A DNA stretch of 64,000 bases. It comes from CAWJTV01 sp963845695. GTDB taxonomy: Bacteria > Planctomycetota > Planctomycetia > Isosphaerales > Isosphaeraceae. The stretch is taken from assembly GCA_963845695.1 (NCBI GenBank), contig CAWJTQ010000019.1:62001-126000 (forward strand), given 5' to 3'. The position numbers were made by a program, and so were the translations under genes. Shown piece after piece: positions 28,449-37,291 of this stretch. Under the pieces are notes generated by a model. That model did not search any database. It was not told where the DNA came from and saw only the letters and a program-made list of their open reading frames with translations. The stretch's first letter is position 1; the number at the start of each line of letters is the position of its first letter.

Positions 28449-28813
28449 GTGGTGCTCCGCGGTACCGAGTGGGCCGCCACCGGCAAGGTCACGATCTCGA
28501 TTCTGGACGACTTCCCGACCGCCAGTCAGGTCTGCCTGGCGGAACCCCAACCGTGAGAGACGCAACAGCGGAGCGGCCCGGATCGCATTTTCCCCGCGGG
28601 ATTCCTACAATGAGTCTGGGTCGTTTTGAGTCCCGTTCTGGTCGCGATCGCGCGAGTCGCCCCGCCGTCGTCTGACTTTCATGGATCCTGATGGCAATCA
28701 CCTTTCTCCACGCGGCCGATATTCACCTGGACAGCCCCCTGAAGGGCCTGGAGCGGTACGAGAACGCACCCGTGGAGCGGATCCGGGCGCAACTCGGCGC
28801 ACCTTCACGCGGC
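28449..28813 (+). repeat. Direct repeat copy B: thuA 3' end plus sbcD 5' end
   Basis: Second copy of the 24109-24474 segment. Here the thuA part is only a fragment (GTEWAATGKVTIS-like, ending in TGA at 28554-28556) while sbcD is complete. The two copies bracket the 4.0-kb patchwork insert. Confidence 0.85.
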
Positions 28814-29973
28814 TGGTCAACCTGGCCATCGAGAAGCGTGTCGATTTTGTGCTGATCGCCGGCGACCTCTACGATGGCGATTGGCGCGATTACAGCACCG
28901 GGCTCTACCTGGTCAAAGAGCTGAACCGACTCCGGGACCAGAAGATTCCCGTCATTCTCATTGCCGGCAACCACGACGCCGCCAACAAGATGACCCGAAT
29001 CCTTCCGTTGCCGGAGAATGTCCGGCTCCTGGCCCACGATCGTCCCGAGACCTTTCTTCTGCCCGACCTGGACGTGGCGATCCACGGGCAAAGCTTCGCC
29101 AAGGCCGCCGTCACGGAGAACCTGGCCGCCGCCTATCCGGCGGCCAGGGGCGGTTACGTCAACATCGGCCTGCTGCACACCGGCCTGGGCGGCGCGGAGG
29201 GTCACGAACGGTACGCCCCCTGCTCGCTAGAGGAACTTCGGCTCCGGGGTTACGACTACTGGGCTCTGGGTCACATTCACCTCCGTCAGGTCCCCTGCCA
29301 GGACCCGCCGGTCGTCTTCGCCGGCAACGTGCAGGGCCGGCACATCCGCGAGACCGGTCCCAAAGGATGCCTGCTTGTGACCGTCAACTCGGATCGGAGC
29401 TTCGAGCCCGTATTCCACCGGCTGGATCAGGTCCGATGGGAGCGCGGGCGCGTCGAGCTCTCGGAGCTGGACAGCGAGTCGGACTTTCCCAACCGCGCGG
29501 CTGAAGTGCTCGATCGCCTGCTCGAGACCGAGGCCGACCCCGACCGCTTGCTGGCCGCCCGCATGATCTTCACCGGCGCCACGGCCTTGCACGACCGGTT
29601 GCACGCCGATCCGGATCGATTCGTGAACGAGATCCGCAGCCTCGCCACCGAAAGGGGTGGCGACCGGCTCTGGATCGAGCGGGTCGAGTTTCAGACCCGA
29701 CGGCCCAGCGCCGTGATCCTCCCCGACGGACCGATCGAAGAGCTCCTCGATGTCTTGAAGGAGCTTCACGCCGATCCCGGTTCGCTGGGCGCGTTCGCCG
29801 AGGATCTGGCCGACCTCAAACGCAAGCTGCCCTCGGAGTTGATCCACGATCCCGACAGCCCGCGCCTGGGCGACACCGAATGGTTGGGAACCCTGCTCGG
29901 ACAGGTCCAGCCCCTGCTCCTCGACCTGCTGCTGAAGTCCCAGAGCGACGGCACCAACGGGCGTAGTATGTAG
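28691..29973 (+). CDS. sbcD: SbcD-like DNA repair exonuclease (Mre11 family), one frameshift
   Basis: The start MAITFLHAADIHLDSPLKGL is at 28691. Near 28787 a one-base indel moves the frame (VERIR to GATRRTFTRLVN), after which the gene reads to 29973 (~427 residues in total). The five metallophosphoesterase motifs are present: AADIHLD, LIAGDLYDGDW, LIAGNHDAAN, NIGLLHTG and LGHIHLRQV. With the next gene it should form an SbcCD/Mre11-Rad50-like nuclease that opens hairpins and blocked ends. The stop codon TAG (29971-29973) is supplied by a palindromic repeat inserted between sbcD and the sbcC-like gene, so the native C-terminus may have been altered. Confidence 0.85.
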
Positions 29974-30034
29974 GGTGCTCTGTGAGCACCAAGCCGCGAG
30001 TTCCGGCCGTCCCGTTGCTCACAGAGCACCCTAC
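29970..30034. repeat. Palindromic element between sbcD and sbcC-like gene
   Basis: Perfect 19-bp inverted arms at 29970-29988 (GTAGGGTGCTCTGTGAGCA) and 30016-30034 with a 27-bp loop. Each arm contains its own small hairpin. It provides the sbcD stop codon and lies 22 bp before the next start. Half of it is the element found inside iorA at 11279. Confidence 0.85.
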
Positions 30035-30056
30035 TGAAAACTGAACACCTCAATTT

Positions 30057-33000
30057 ATGAAACTCCTGACCCTGAACCTGATCGCGGTGGGCCCATTCAC
30101 CGAAGTCACGCTGGATTTCTCGGCGGGCGAGCACGGGCTGCACCTGATCTACGGTCCGAACGAGGCGGGCAAGACCTCGGCGCTGCGGGCCTTATCGCAC
30201 TTACTGTTCAATTTCCCACATCTTTCAGCAGACAACTTCGTTCATCCCTACGATCAGCTCCGGGTTGGAGGGACGCTACGGCACAGCGACGGCGACCGGC
30301 TCGAGTTCGTGCGCCGGAAGGGCAATCGGAACACGCTCCGCGGGACCGATGATTCGTCGATCGTCCCTGATGATCGTCTGGCAAGGTTCCTGGGTGGAAT
30401 GAATGAAGATACGTTCAAGACGCTTTTTGGCATCGACCACGAGCGGCTAACACGGGCCGGGGAAGAGATCCGCACCGGCCAGGGGCAGCTCGGCGAGCTG
30501 CTCTTCGCCGCCGGTGCCGGGCTTGCGGGCTTGCACCGGGCGCAACAGACCCTTCAGCAAGGGTTGGACAACCTGTTCAAGCCTCGGGCGCAAAACCCGC
30601 GGATCAACAAGGGCCTGATCGAATTCCGTGAGGCGCAGGAAGAGCTCAAGCAACACCAGTTGCCCAGCGAGGAATGGCAACGGCACGATCGGGCCCACCA
30701 CGAGGCGGTCGACGAGTCGGAACGGCTCCGCGCCCAGATCCGCGCGGCCCGCGGTGAGCAAGGTTGGTTGAAGCGGATCATCTCGGGAATCCCGATCGTG
30801 GCGCGGCGTCGCCGGCTCCTCCAGGATCGGGAGGAGCTGGGGGACGTGATCCGCCTCCGCGATGACTTCGGGACTGAGTTCCGCAATGCGCAGGATCAAC
30901 TGCGGCTGGCCGCGCAGACCATCGACCAGACCTGCACCGCCATCGCGGAGATCGACGCCCAGCTCGCCCAGCTTGACCCGCCCCAGGTGCTGCTCGACGC
31001 CGCGGACGAGATCGGCTCGCTCCGGGAACGGCTCGGCGCCGTGGAGAAGGCGAACGAGGACCGCGCGCAGCGTCTGGAGGGCTTCCTGCGCGACTCCGAG
31101 CACGAGGCCCGGCGCCTGCTCCGCGAGCTGGGCCGGCCGGTCGATCTGGATGAAGCCGAGACACTCCGGCTCCGCGCCGATGAGCCGGTGATCATTCGCC
31201 GGCTGGGTCAGCAATTCGCCGAGCTGCGCGGGCAGGCCGAGGAGGCACGGCGGACGATTGCCCGGCACGACGACCAGATCCATCGGCAGGAGAAGGATCT
31301 GGCCGACCTGGAGGTCCCGCGCGAGGTCGAACCACTCCGCCGCGCGGTCCGTCAGGCTCGCAAGGCCGGCGACCTCGATGCGCGGCTGACCGAGGCCCGC
31401 ACCAAGCTCGCCCGTGCCGAGAAGAAGGCGGCGACCGCCCTGGCCCAGCTTCCCGGCTGGAACCGATCCGCCGAAGCGCTTCAGAGCGTGGCCGTGCCCT
31501 TGAACGCCACCATCGACCTGTACGAATCCCGGTTCCAGGACCTCACACGAGAGAAGCAGGCACTCGCGGAACGACTGGCCGCGGAACACGACGCGATCCG
31601 CGAGCTCGAGGCTCGCTTGCAGTCGCTTCAGCTCGTGCACGACGTGCCCACCGAGGAGTCTCTGCTGGCCGTCCGCACGCGACGGGAGCAGGGCTGGCGG
31701 CTGGTCAAGGCCGCCTGGCTCGATGGGGGATCCTCAGGGGACATCGTCAACGCGTTCCTGGCCGAGTTCGCTCCGGAAGGTCCACTGGCCGCGGCCTACG
31801 AGCAGAGCGTCCAGCGCGGTGATGAGCTGGCCGACCGCCTGCGTCGCGAGGCCGACCGCGTCGCCCGCAAGGCGGAGTGGCAGGCTCAGCTCGGTCAGCA
31901 CCGCGGCCACCGCACGACGTTGATGCATGAGGTCCAACGGCTCGATGACCGCCGGAATTCCCTCGAACAGGAATGGAACTCCCTGGCCGGTCCGCTCGGC
32001 GTCGAGTCCCAGGCAGGGACCCCGGCCGAGCTTCGCGCCTGGCTGCGCCGTCGCGAGGAGGTCCTCCAGCTCCTCGAAAAACGGGATGAGGCCCGTCAGA
32101 GTGTCGAGCCTCTGGAACACGAGATGACCCGGCACGGCGCGGCGGTGAACAAGGCCCGGGCGGAGGTGGGCGAGCCCATCTCGGCGTCGGGCTCCGAGCT
32201 GTCCGAACTGCTGGAGCAGTCCGAGCTGACGATCAAGCGGCAGGACGAGCTCGTCCAGCGGCGGAACAAGCTGGAGAACAAGCTCGCCACGGCCCAGAGC
32301 GAGCGGTCGACGGCCCAGCTCTCGCTCCAGGCGGCCGAGACCGCGCTGGAGGTCTGGCAGAGCGACTGGTCCGTGAAGATGGCGCGCATCGGCCTGGACG
32401 ACGGCGCCGCGCCCGAGCAGGCCGAGGTCTTCCTGACCAAGATTGGCGAATTGCTCGAAAAGATGAATGTCCGGCGCAGCAACCAAAGCCGGATTCGCGG
32501 CATCGAACGCGATGCGGACCAGTTTGCGAAAGATGTCGAGGCGCTGGCGTCTCGCGTCGCGCCCGAGCTCGCCGGTCATCCGGCCGGCGAGGCCGCGCGC
32601 GAGCTGGCCGTCCGCCTCCGCGACGCGCAGGCCGACGACCAGAAGGCGAAGGCCCTGACCCAGCATCGGCAGCGCGCGGAAGAGCGCCTCCGCGAGGCCG
32701 AGTCTCAGAGTGCGGAAGCACGGGTCCGCCTGGAACGGCTCTGCCAGGAATCGGGTTGCACCGAGTTCGATCAGCTCCCCGAGGCCGAGCGGCGCTCGCA
32801 GGATCGCGCCCGGATCGAATCCGACCTCGCTGCCTGCGAAGAGCAACTGCTCGTCATCGCCTCGGGGGCTGATCCGGTCGCCTTCGCCGCCGAGGTAGAG
32901 CGGGCCGATCCCGACGCGCTGGCCGCATCACTCGAGGAACTGGAGGCCCAGATCGCCGTCCAGGAAGACGACCTGCGTCGCGTGGATCAGACGATCGGCA

Positions 33001-33605
33001 CCGAGCGGGGTGAACTGGCCCGCATGAACAGCGGGGAGGGTGCCGCCGAGAGCGCCGAGAAGGCACAAACGATCCTGGCCCAGCTTCAAGGGGACATCGC
33101 GCGGTATGCGACGCTCAAGCTGGCCGCGGGGGTCTTGCACCGGAGCATCGAGCGTTATCGCGAGAAGAACCAGGGTCCGATCCTGGCACGCGCCAGCGCC
33201 TTGTTCTCCGCCCTGACCGGCGGCTCGTTCGCCCGGCTCCAGATCGACGACGACGGCGACGGCCATTCGGTCCTCAAAGGCGTCCGGCCCGACGGCCGGC
33301 TGGTGGGCGTTGACGGCATGAGCGATGGTTCGCACGACCAGCTCTATCTCGCACTCCGGCTGGCCAGCCTGGAAGCCTGGCTCCAGGCCCACGAGCCGAT
33401 TCCATTCATCGTCGACGACATCCTGCTCAACTTCGACGACCGCCGCGCCACCGCCGCCCTCGCGGCCCTGGCCGACCTCTCGCGGCGCACCCAGGTCCTC
33501 TTCTTCACGCACCACCGCCACATCATCGACCTGGCCCGTGCGCATCTTCCCCGCGATGTTGTGTTCGTCCACGAGTTGCCTGGACCGCGGGCGGAAGTGG
33601 TATAA
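30057..33605 (+). CDS. SbcC/YhaN-like coiled-coil ATPase
   Basis: 1182 residues, uninterrupted. The N-terminal Walker A is GPNEAGKTSALRAL (residues 33-41), followed by the AAA_27/YhaN-type region DTFKTLFGIDHERLTRAGEE. About 800 residues of Glu/Arg/Ala-rich coiled coil follow. The C-terminal half-site has the signature-like DGMSDGSHDQLYLALRLASL and Walker B IPFIVDDILLNFDDRR, with the H-loop FFTHHRHIIDLAR. The architecture is that of Rad50/SbcC, closest to YhaN (partner of the YhaO/SbcD-like nuclease). It should form a complex with the SbcD product encoded just upstream. No zinc-hook CxxC was noticed in the middle. Confidence 0.88.
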   Translation: MKLLTLNLIAVGPFTEVTLDFSAGEHGLHLIYGPNEAGKTSALRALSHLLFNFPHLSADNFVHPYDQLRVGGTLRHSDGDRLEFVRRKGNRNTLRGTDDSSIVPDDRLARFLGGMNEDTFKTLFGIDHERLTRAGEEIRTGQGQLGELLFAAGAGLAGLHRAQQTLQQGLDNLFKPRAQNPRINKGLIEFREAQEELKQHQLPSEEWQRHDRAHHEAVDESERLRAQIRAARGEQGWLKRIISGIPIVARRRRLLQDREELGDVIRLRDDFGTEFRNAQDQLRLAAQTIDQTCTAIAEIDAQLAQLDPPQVLLDAADEIGSLRERLGAVEKANEDRAQRLEGFLRDSEHEARRLLRELGRPVDLDEAETLRLRADEPVIIRRLGQQFAELRGQAEEARRTIARHDDQIHRQEKDLADLEVPREVEPLRRAVRQARKAGDLDARLTEARTKLARAEKKAATALAQLPGWNRSAEALQSVAVPLNATIDLYESRFQDLTREKQALAERLAAEHDAIRELEARLQSLQLVHDVPTEESLLAVRTRREQGWRLVKAAWLDGGSSGDIVNAFLAEFAPEGPLAAAYEQSVQRGDELADRLRREADRVARKAEWQAQLGQHRGHRTTLMHEVQRLDDRRNSLEQEWNSLAGPLGVESQAGTPAELRAWLRRREEVLQLLEKRDEARQSVEPLEHEMTRHGAAVNKARAEVGEPISASGSELSELLEQSELTIKRQDELVQRRNKLENKLATAQSERSTAQLSLQAAETALEVWQSDWSVKMARIGLDDGAAPEQAEVFLTKIGELLEKMNVRRSNQSRIRGIERDADQFAKDVEALASRVAPELAGHPAGEAARELAVRLRDAQADDQKAKALTQHRQRAEERLREAESQSAEARVRLERLCQESGCTEFDQLPEAERRSQDRARIESDLAACEEQLLVIASGADPVAFAAEVERADPDALAASLEELEAQIAVQEDDLRRVDQTIGTERGELARMNSGEGAAESAEKAQTILAQLQGDIARYATLKLAAGVLHRSIERYREKNQGPILARASALFSALTGGSFARLQIDDDGDGHSVLKGVRPDGRLVGVDGMSDGSHDQLYLALRLASLEAWLQAHEPIPFIVDDILLNFDDRRATAALAALADLSRRTQVLFFTHHRHIIDLARAHLPRDVVFVHELPGPRAEVV

Positions 33606-33675
33606 TCCGGCCGGGAGGGTAACCTCGACCGGTTCGACAAGCCGAGATCATCCAAGGCTCGATCGGGTATATCAC

Positions 33676-34785
33676 ATGGCACGAATTCATAGCATCCGCA
33701 TTGCCGGTTGGAAATCCATCCGGGAGATGGAGCCCGAGCTAGAATTGGGGCAGATCAATGTCCTGATCGGAGCCAACGGGTCGGGCAAATCGAACTTCGT
33801 GTCGTTCTTCAAGATGATGAACGAATTAGTGAGCGAGCGCCTCGAGGACTACATTGGGAGGTCAGGAGGAGCCGATTCGGTCTTGCATTACGGGTCCAAG
33901 CTCACCTCCGTCATCAGTGCGGAGCTGAAATTCGAGACCGAGGTTGGGCGAATTGAATACAGCGTTCGGCTGGCCCACGCTGTTCGTGACAGCCTCTGGA
34001 TCAACGACGAACGCATCCTATCTGATGTTCCGGCACCCAGTAGGATCATAGTCGGGATCGGAGCTCAAAAGCAATCAGTTCTCGGTCGATGGCGCACTCC
34101 GGGTGATCCGACTGCCGAGATTATTAGTGACCAATTGAGACGATGCCGGACTTTCCATTTTCATGACACCTCCGAGACGGCAAAGATTCGACTATCCGGT
34201 TACATAGAAGCGAATCAAAATCTCTACGCCGACGGCAGCAACCTGGCGGCGATGCTTTACCTCTATCAGGAGACGAAACCCAGCGTCTACCATCGGATCG
34301 TGTTGACGGTTCGCCACATCATGCCGATGTTCGATGACTTCCTGCTCGAGCCCCAGCGCATCAATCCCAGGAACATCCTGCTCAACTGGAAGCAGAAGGG
34401 TCGTGAGCATCTCTTCGGGTCGCACCAACTCTCCGATGGGACCCTCCGCGCGATGGCGCTGATCACCCTGTTCCTGCAACCAACCGAGGATCTACCTTCT
34501 GTCATCATCGTCGACGAGCCGGAGTTGGGCTTGCATCCGCATGCCATCGAGATCATCGCGGGCTTGATCCGAGCGGCGTCTCTCGAGACCCAGATCATCC
34601 TGACGACCCAATCCACGACCTTTCTCGATCACTTCGAACCCGAGGAAATCATCGTGGTCGATGCCCGGCGAGGCCACACGATTCTTCGCCGCCTGAAAAT
34701 CAAAGAGCTCAAGTATTGGTTGAAAGACTACAGTGTCGGCCGACTGTGGGAGAAGAACGTGCTCGGTGGAGGCCCTCTCTCGTGA
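33676..34785 (+). CDS. AAA ATPase (AAA_21-like), partner of DUF4276 gene
   Basis: 369 residues from ATG 33676 (MARIHSIRIAGWKSIREMEP); an upstream in-frame extension overlaps the sbcC-like gene and is not coding. Walker A LIGANGSGKSNFVSFFKMM, signature-like HQLSDGTLRAMALITLFL, Walker B VIIVDEPELGLHPHAIEI and the switch region ILTTQSTTFLDHF are all intact. This matches the OLD-like AAA_21 class commonly encoded with DUF4276 genes. The stop overlaps the GTG start of that gene. An anti-phage or DNA-damage role is inferred from known ATPase/TOPRIM pairs. Confidence 0.85.
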   Translation: MARIHSIRIAGWKSIREMEPELELGQINVLIGANGSGKSNFVSFFKMMNELVSERLEDYIGRSGGADSVLHYGSKLTSVISAELKFETEVGRIEYSVRLAHAVRDSLWINDERILSDVPAPSRIIVGIGAQKQSVLGRWRTPGDPTAEIISDQLRRCRTFHFHDTSETAKIRLSGYIEANQNLYADGSNLAAMLYLYQETKPSVYHRIVLTVRHIMPMFDDFLLEPQRINPRNILLNWKQKGREHLFGSHQLSDGTLRAMALITLFLQPTEDLPSVIIVDEPELGLHPHAIEIIAGLIRAASLETQIILTTQSTTFLDHFEPEEIIVVDARRGHTILRRLKIKELKYWLKDYSVGRLWEKNVLGGGPLS

Positions 34786-35471
34786 AGGAGGTCTACATTT
34801 TTTGTGAGGGAGCAACCGAGCAACGGTTTAGCACACAGGTCCTGCAATCGCATCTCTTCCCTCGACACGACGGGCTCATCTACCCCCTAGAGATCGAACA
34901 TAGCAGGCACCACGGCAGAGTCACTCGAGGCGGCGTTCCCGGACAGTATGCGACGATGCGCCGAGACATCAAAGCCCAGTTGAGAGGGTGCAGACAGCGG
35001 GATGTCATCTTCACGACCCTCATCGACGTTTATGGACTCCCGAAGAGCTTCCCTGGGAAGAAGACGCATCGCCGCAACCCCGATGATCCAATCTCCTATG
35101 TCACAGCGCTAGAAGAGGCGTTTGGCGACAACATCGGCGACCCGCGTTTCGTCCCTCATTTACAGCTCCACGAATATGAGACCATCCTTTTCGCTGAGCC
35201 CGAGTCGTTTCGTATCGCGTTTGATCACTGCGATCAAGCCATCGAAAAACTCAAGGAGATCGCCGCGTCGGTCCCCACGATCGAGCACATCGACGATGGT
35301 CGCGAAACGGCACCTTCGAAGCGAAACATCAATCTCATCCCAGCCTACGAAGGCCGGAAAACATCGGCGGGGCCCGACATCGCGGAGTACACGGGCTTGC
35401 CCGCGATCCGCGCGAAGTGCGCTCATTTCCATGCGTGGCTGACCAAGCTAGAATCGCTCCTCGGGTTGTAA
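34782..35471 (+). CDS. DUF4276 (TOPRIM-like) protein
   Basis: 229 residues from the GTG at 34782, which overlaps the ATPase stop (GTGA). The start VKEVYIFCEGATEQRFSTQV gives the EGxTE motif, then VFTTLIDVYGLP-type sequence (FTTLIDVYGLPKSFPG), HLQLHEYETILFAEPE, and a C-terminus with PAYEGRKTSAGPDIAE. These are the standard DUF4276 landmarks. The family is considered TOPRIM-like, with E of EG and D of DxYGLP as the acidic residues, so a nuclease role activated by the ATPase is plausible. Unlike the pair at 24.7-26.5 kb, this pair is intact. Confidence 0.85.
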   Translation: MKEVYIFCEGATEQRFSTQVLQSHLFPRHDGLIYPLEIEHSRHHGRVTRGGVPGQYATMRRDIKAQLRGCRQRDVIFTTLIDVYGLPKSFPGKKTHRRNPDDPISYVTALEEAFGDNIGDPRFVPHLQLHEYETILFAEPESFRIAFDHCDQAIEKLKEIAASVPTIEHIDDGRETAPSKRNINLIPAYEGRKTSAGPDIAEYTGLPAIRAKCAHFHAWLTKLESLLGL

Positions 35472-35650
35472 TGTCCCCCCGACCGTCGGCCACCTGGGCA
35501 TGAGCCGCTCCAGAGCGGTTCAAGGACAGGTCGCATACTAAAAATAAATATATAATAATACTAAAATATCATATATATTATATTTACTAATATGCATGTG
35601 GTGTACGGCTGATCCACCTGTTATGCCACCTGTTCTCAGGCGGATGGCTC
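35472..35650. promoter_or_regulatory. AT-rich tract with repeated CCACCTGTT motifs
   Basis: A ~65-bp AT-only-like tract (35540-35604) interrupts GC-rich DNA. It is followed by CCACCTGTTAT (35614-35624) and CCACCTGTTCT (35626-35636) and then CAGGCG. The same pair of motifs with the same spacing and flank lies at 10224-10252, also beside an AT-rich tract. It lies downstream of the DUF4276 gene; function unknown. Confidence 0.45.
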
Positions 35651-35724
35651 TCGAGCACTTCCCGCTCGGGTCGTGGCCGCGCCACACGGGAGACGCGGGG
35701 TGCGCAACTCGTTCGTGAAGCGAT

Positions 35725-36090
35725 CTAGCGAGTCTCTTTCAGCAGTTCGCCGAGGTCCAAACCGCCGGCACACCGTTCGAGAACGGCGACGTGTTGCCGG
35801 CCGTGCTCGTGGCCGTCGCGGTGAGAAAGGCCCCTCTGGGACGGTGTCGGCGCCAAGAACCGGACGCTGGCGACGCTCCGGCTGTTGGTCCTTACCACGC
35901 GCAAGCCCAGGAAAGTCTGCCCTCCGGCGGTGCGAGGCAGATGGATCGACGTGTTGGCGAAGGATTCGCCGCGATACGTCGCGTTGGCGGCGTCGCGCAA
36001 GACTCCGCTGAGGACCGTACGTGTTCGACTCCGGCTGACATCTTCAAACGCGGCGACTCCGGCCAGGAGGAGTGGTTCCGCCAAGATCAC
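35725..36090 (-). pseudogene. Possible sulfatase-modifying-factor-like C-terminal remnant
   Basis: A minus-strand frame contains RTVLSGVLRDAANATYRGES and TFLGLRVVRTNSR, faintly like the RGGSW...GFRVVR end of FGE-sulfatase (SUMF1) domains. The rest is not family-like and there is no convincing start. Otherwise the 35.65-36.17 kb stretch holds no gene I can support. Confidence 0.25.
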
Positions 36091-36168
36091 GACTCCATCG
36101 TGTTGCAGGAGCGAACTGAGGTAAGATGCCGTGGGGACCCGAAGGAGGTCTTTTCAGGAGCCAGAGCC

Positions 36169-36885
36169 GTGATCCGCTGGCGTTTACGAACGATGCTCGT
36201 GCTGGTCGCGTTCTCGGCCGTGATCGTCTGGGGAGTCTATCTCAAGCGCCGAGGCGACGTTTTCCAGAGGCTGGCATCACGGGAAGGTGGGTTTCGGATG
36301 AAGCTCTCGATGCTGGCCTTCCAGGCGGAGCGGAAAATCGTCGGGTTCAAGGAATATGAAGAAACCCTGACACGAGGGAAGTTATTCACCGTCTTCACGA
36401 GCGATGACCCCCAGGAACGGGAATCGAACCGGGCCTTCCTGGTCGAGGCGGAAACCTGGTGGTTGGAGCGTGCGGGGGAATACCATTCTCAGGCCGACGA
36501 TCACCAGCAGAGGGAAGCCCGATTCCAGCGAGCCGCATCCCGACCATGGGAATCCCTGTCCCCGGAGTGGCAGAGCCGAGAGACCGATCGGCTCCGCCGA
36601 ACCGCGTTGGATCATGCCGAGCTCGAATTCGATCGCCGGAATCAGGTTGACCGTTGCAAGATGCAGGCGCTGCGATTCACGGACATGTCGAAAAAGCCTC
36701 CTGCCGTCGGAGCCCCCGATCGCCGCAAGGAGTTCGCTCATCAGGCCGAGACCTTCGCGAGGCAGTTGAAGGAGGCGCTCATCCAGGCCGAGTGGCATAC
36801 CGCCATGAGGCGGAAATACCGTCGAGCCGCATCCCACCCGGAAGAGCCCGTCCCGCCCGATCCGCCGAACCCGAATCTGCTCTGA
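36169..36885 (+). CDS. Small single-pass membrane protein, hypothetical
   Basis: 238 residues from the GTG at 36169, preceded by AGGAG at 36156-36160; ATG 36193 is an alternative. The N-terminus RLRTMLVLVAFSAVIVWGVY is one membrane helix. The outer domain is highly charged, with several helices (WWLERAGEYHSQADDHQQRE; FAHQAETFARQLKEALIQAE) and a Pro-rich end KYRRAASHPEEPVPPDPP. Two internal stretches resemble each other (RFQRAASRPWESLSPEW and KYRRAASHPEEPVPPDP), as seen in a common planctomycete hypothetical family. Function unknown. Confidence 0.65.
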   Translation: MIRWRLRTMLVLVAFSAVIVWGVYLKRRGDVFQRLASREGGFRMKLSMLAFQAERKIVGFKEYEETLTRGKLFTVFTSDDPQERESNRAFLVEAETWWLERAGEYHSQADDHQQREARFQRAASRPWESLSPEWQSRETDRLRRTALDHAELEFDRRNQVDRCKMQALRFTDMSKKPPAVGAPDRRKEFAHQAETFARQLKEALIQAEWHTAMRRKYRRAASHPEEPVPPDPPNPNLL

Positions 36886-37291
36886 ACTTCGGATCGTGGA
36901 ACCCTGCCGTTACCGAATGGAATGGCCCACGTAGCGTCGATGACGCAACCTTGACTCATGGTCTTGGCGCGAAATCGGTTGTGTCAAAGTCTCCAGGAGA
37001 CTGGCTGGTGGATTTCGGAAGAATGCGAAAACGCGATGCCGTTTTTCTCGACGAGGTGAACGGGGGCAAGCCCCATGCGACGCCGTGAGAACGGGGTTCT
37101 CATCAGCGGTCCGATGCCCTAGAATCAGGATTCCTTGGGTTGGGGGCTTGGTCGATTCCCGCGCCGGCTGACCGGGTCGATTTCGCGACGGGATCATGAG
37201 GCGACCCTCTCCGTGATGCCGAACGGCGTGAAGCAAGCATCAATCGTCCTCCCACGCGTTGACCGTTCCGTCAAGTCCCGAGATCTCCGTA
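36886..37291. other. Gap upstream of ndvB-like gene with short imperfect repeats
   Basis: No gene is supported. ATGCCGAACGGCGT at 37216 is echoed by ATGCCCAACGGCGT at 37291, and a ~52-bp unit (TGACCGTT...GTCCCGA) is repeated at 37259 and 37310, running into the start of the next gene. This makes the true start of that gene uncertain. Confidence 0.5.

Noticed and set aside
30447..31640. Long minus-strand frame inside the sbcC-like gene
   Set aside because: Antisense shadow of the coiled-coil region; no start signal or known domain.
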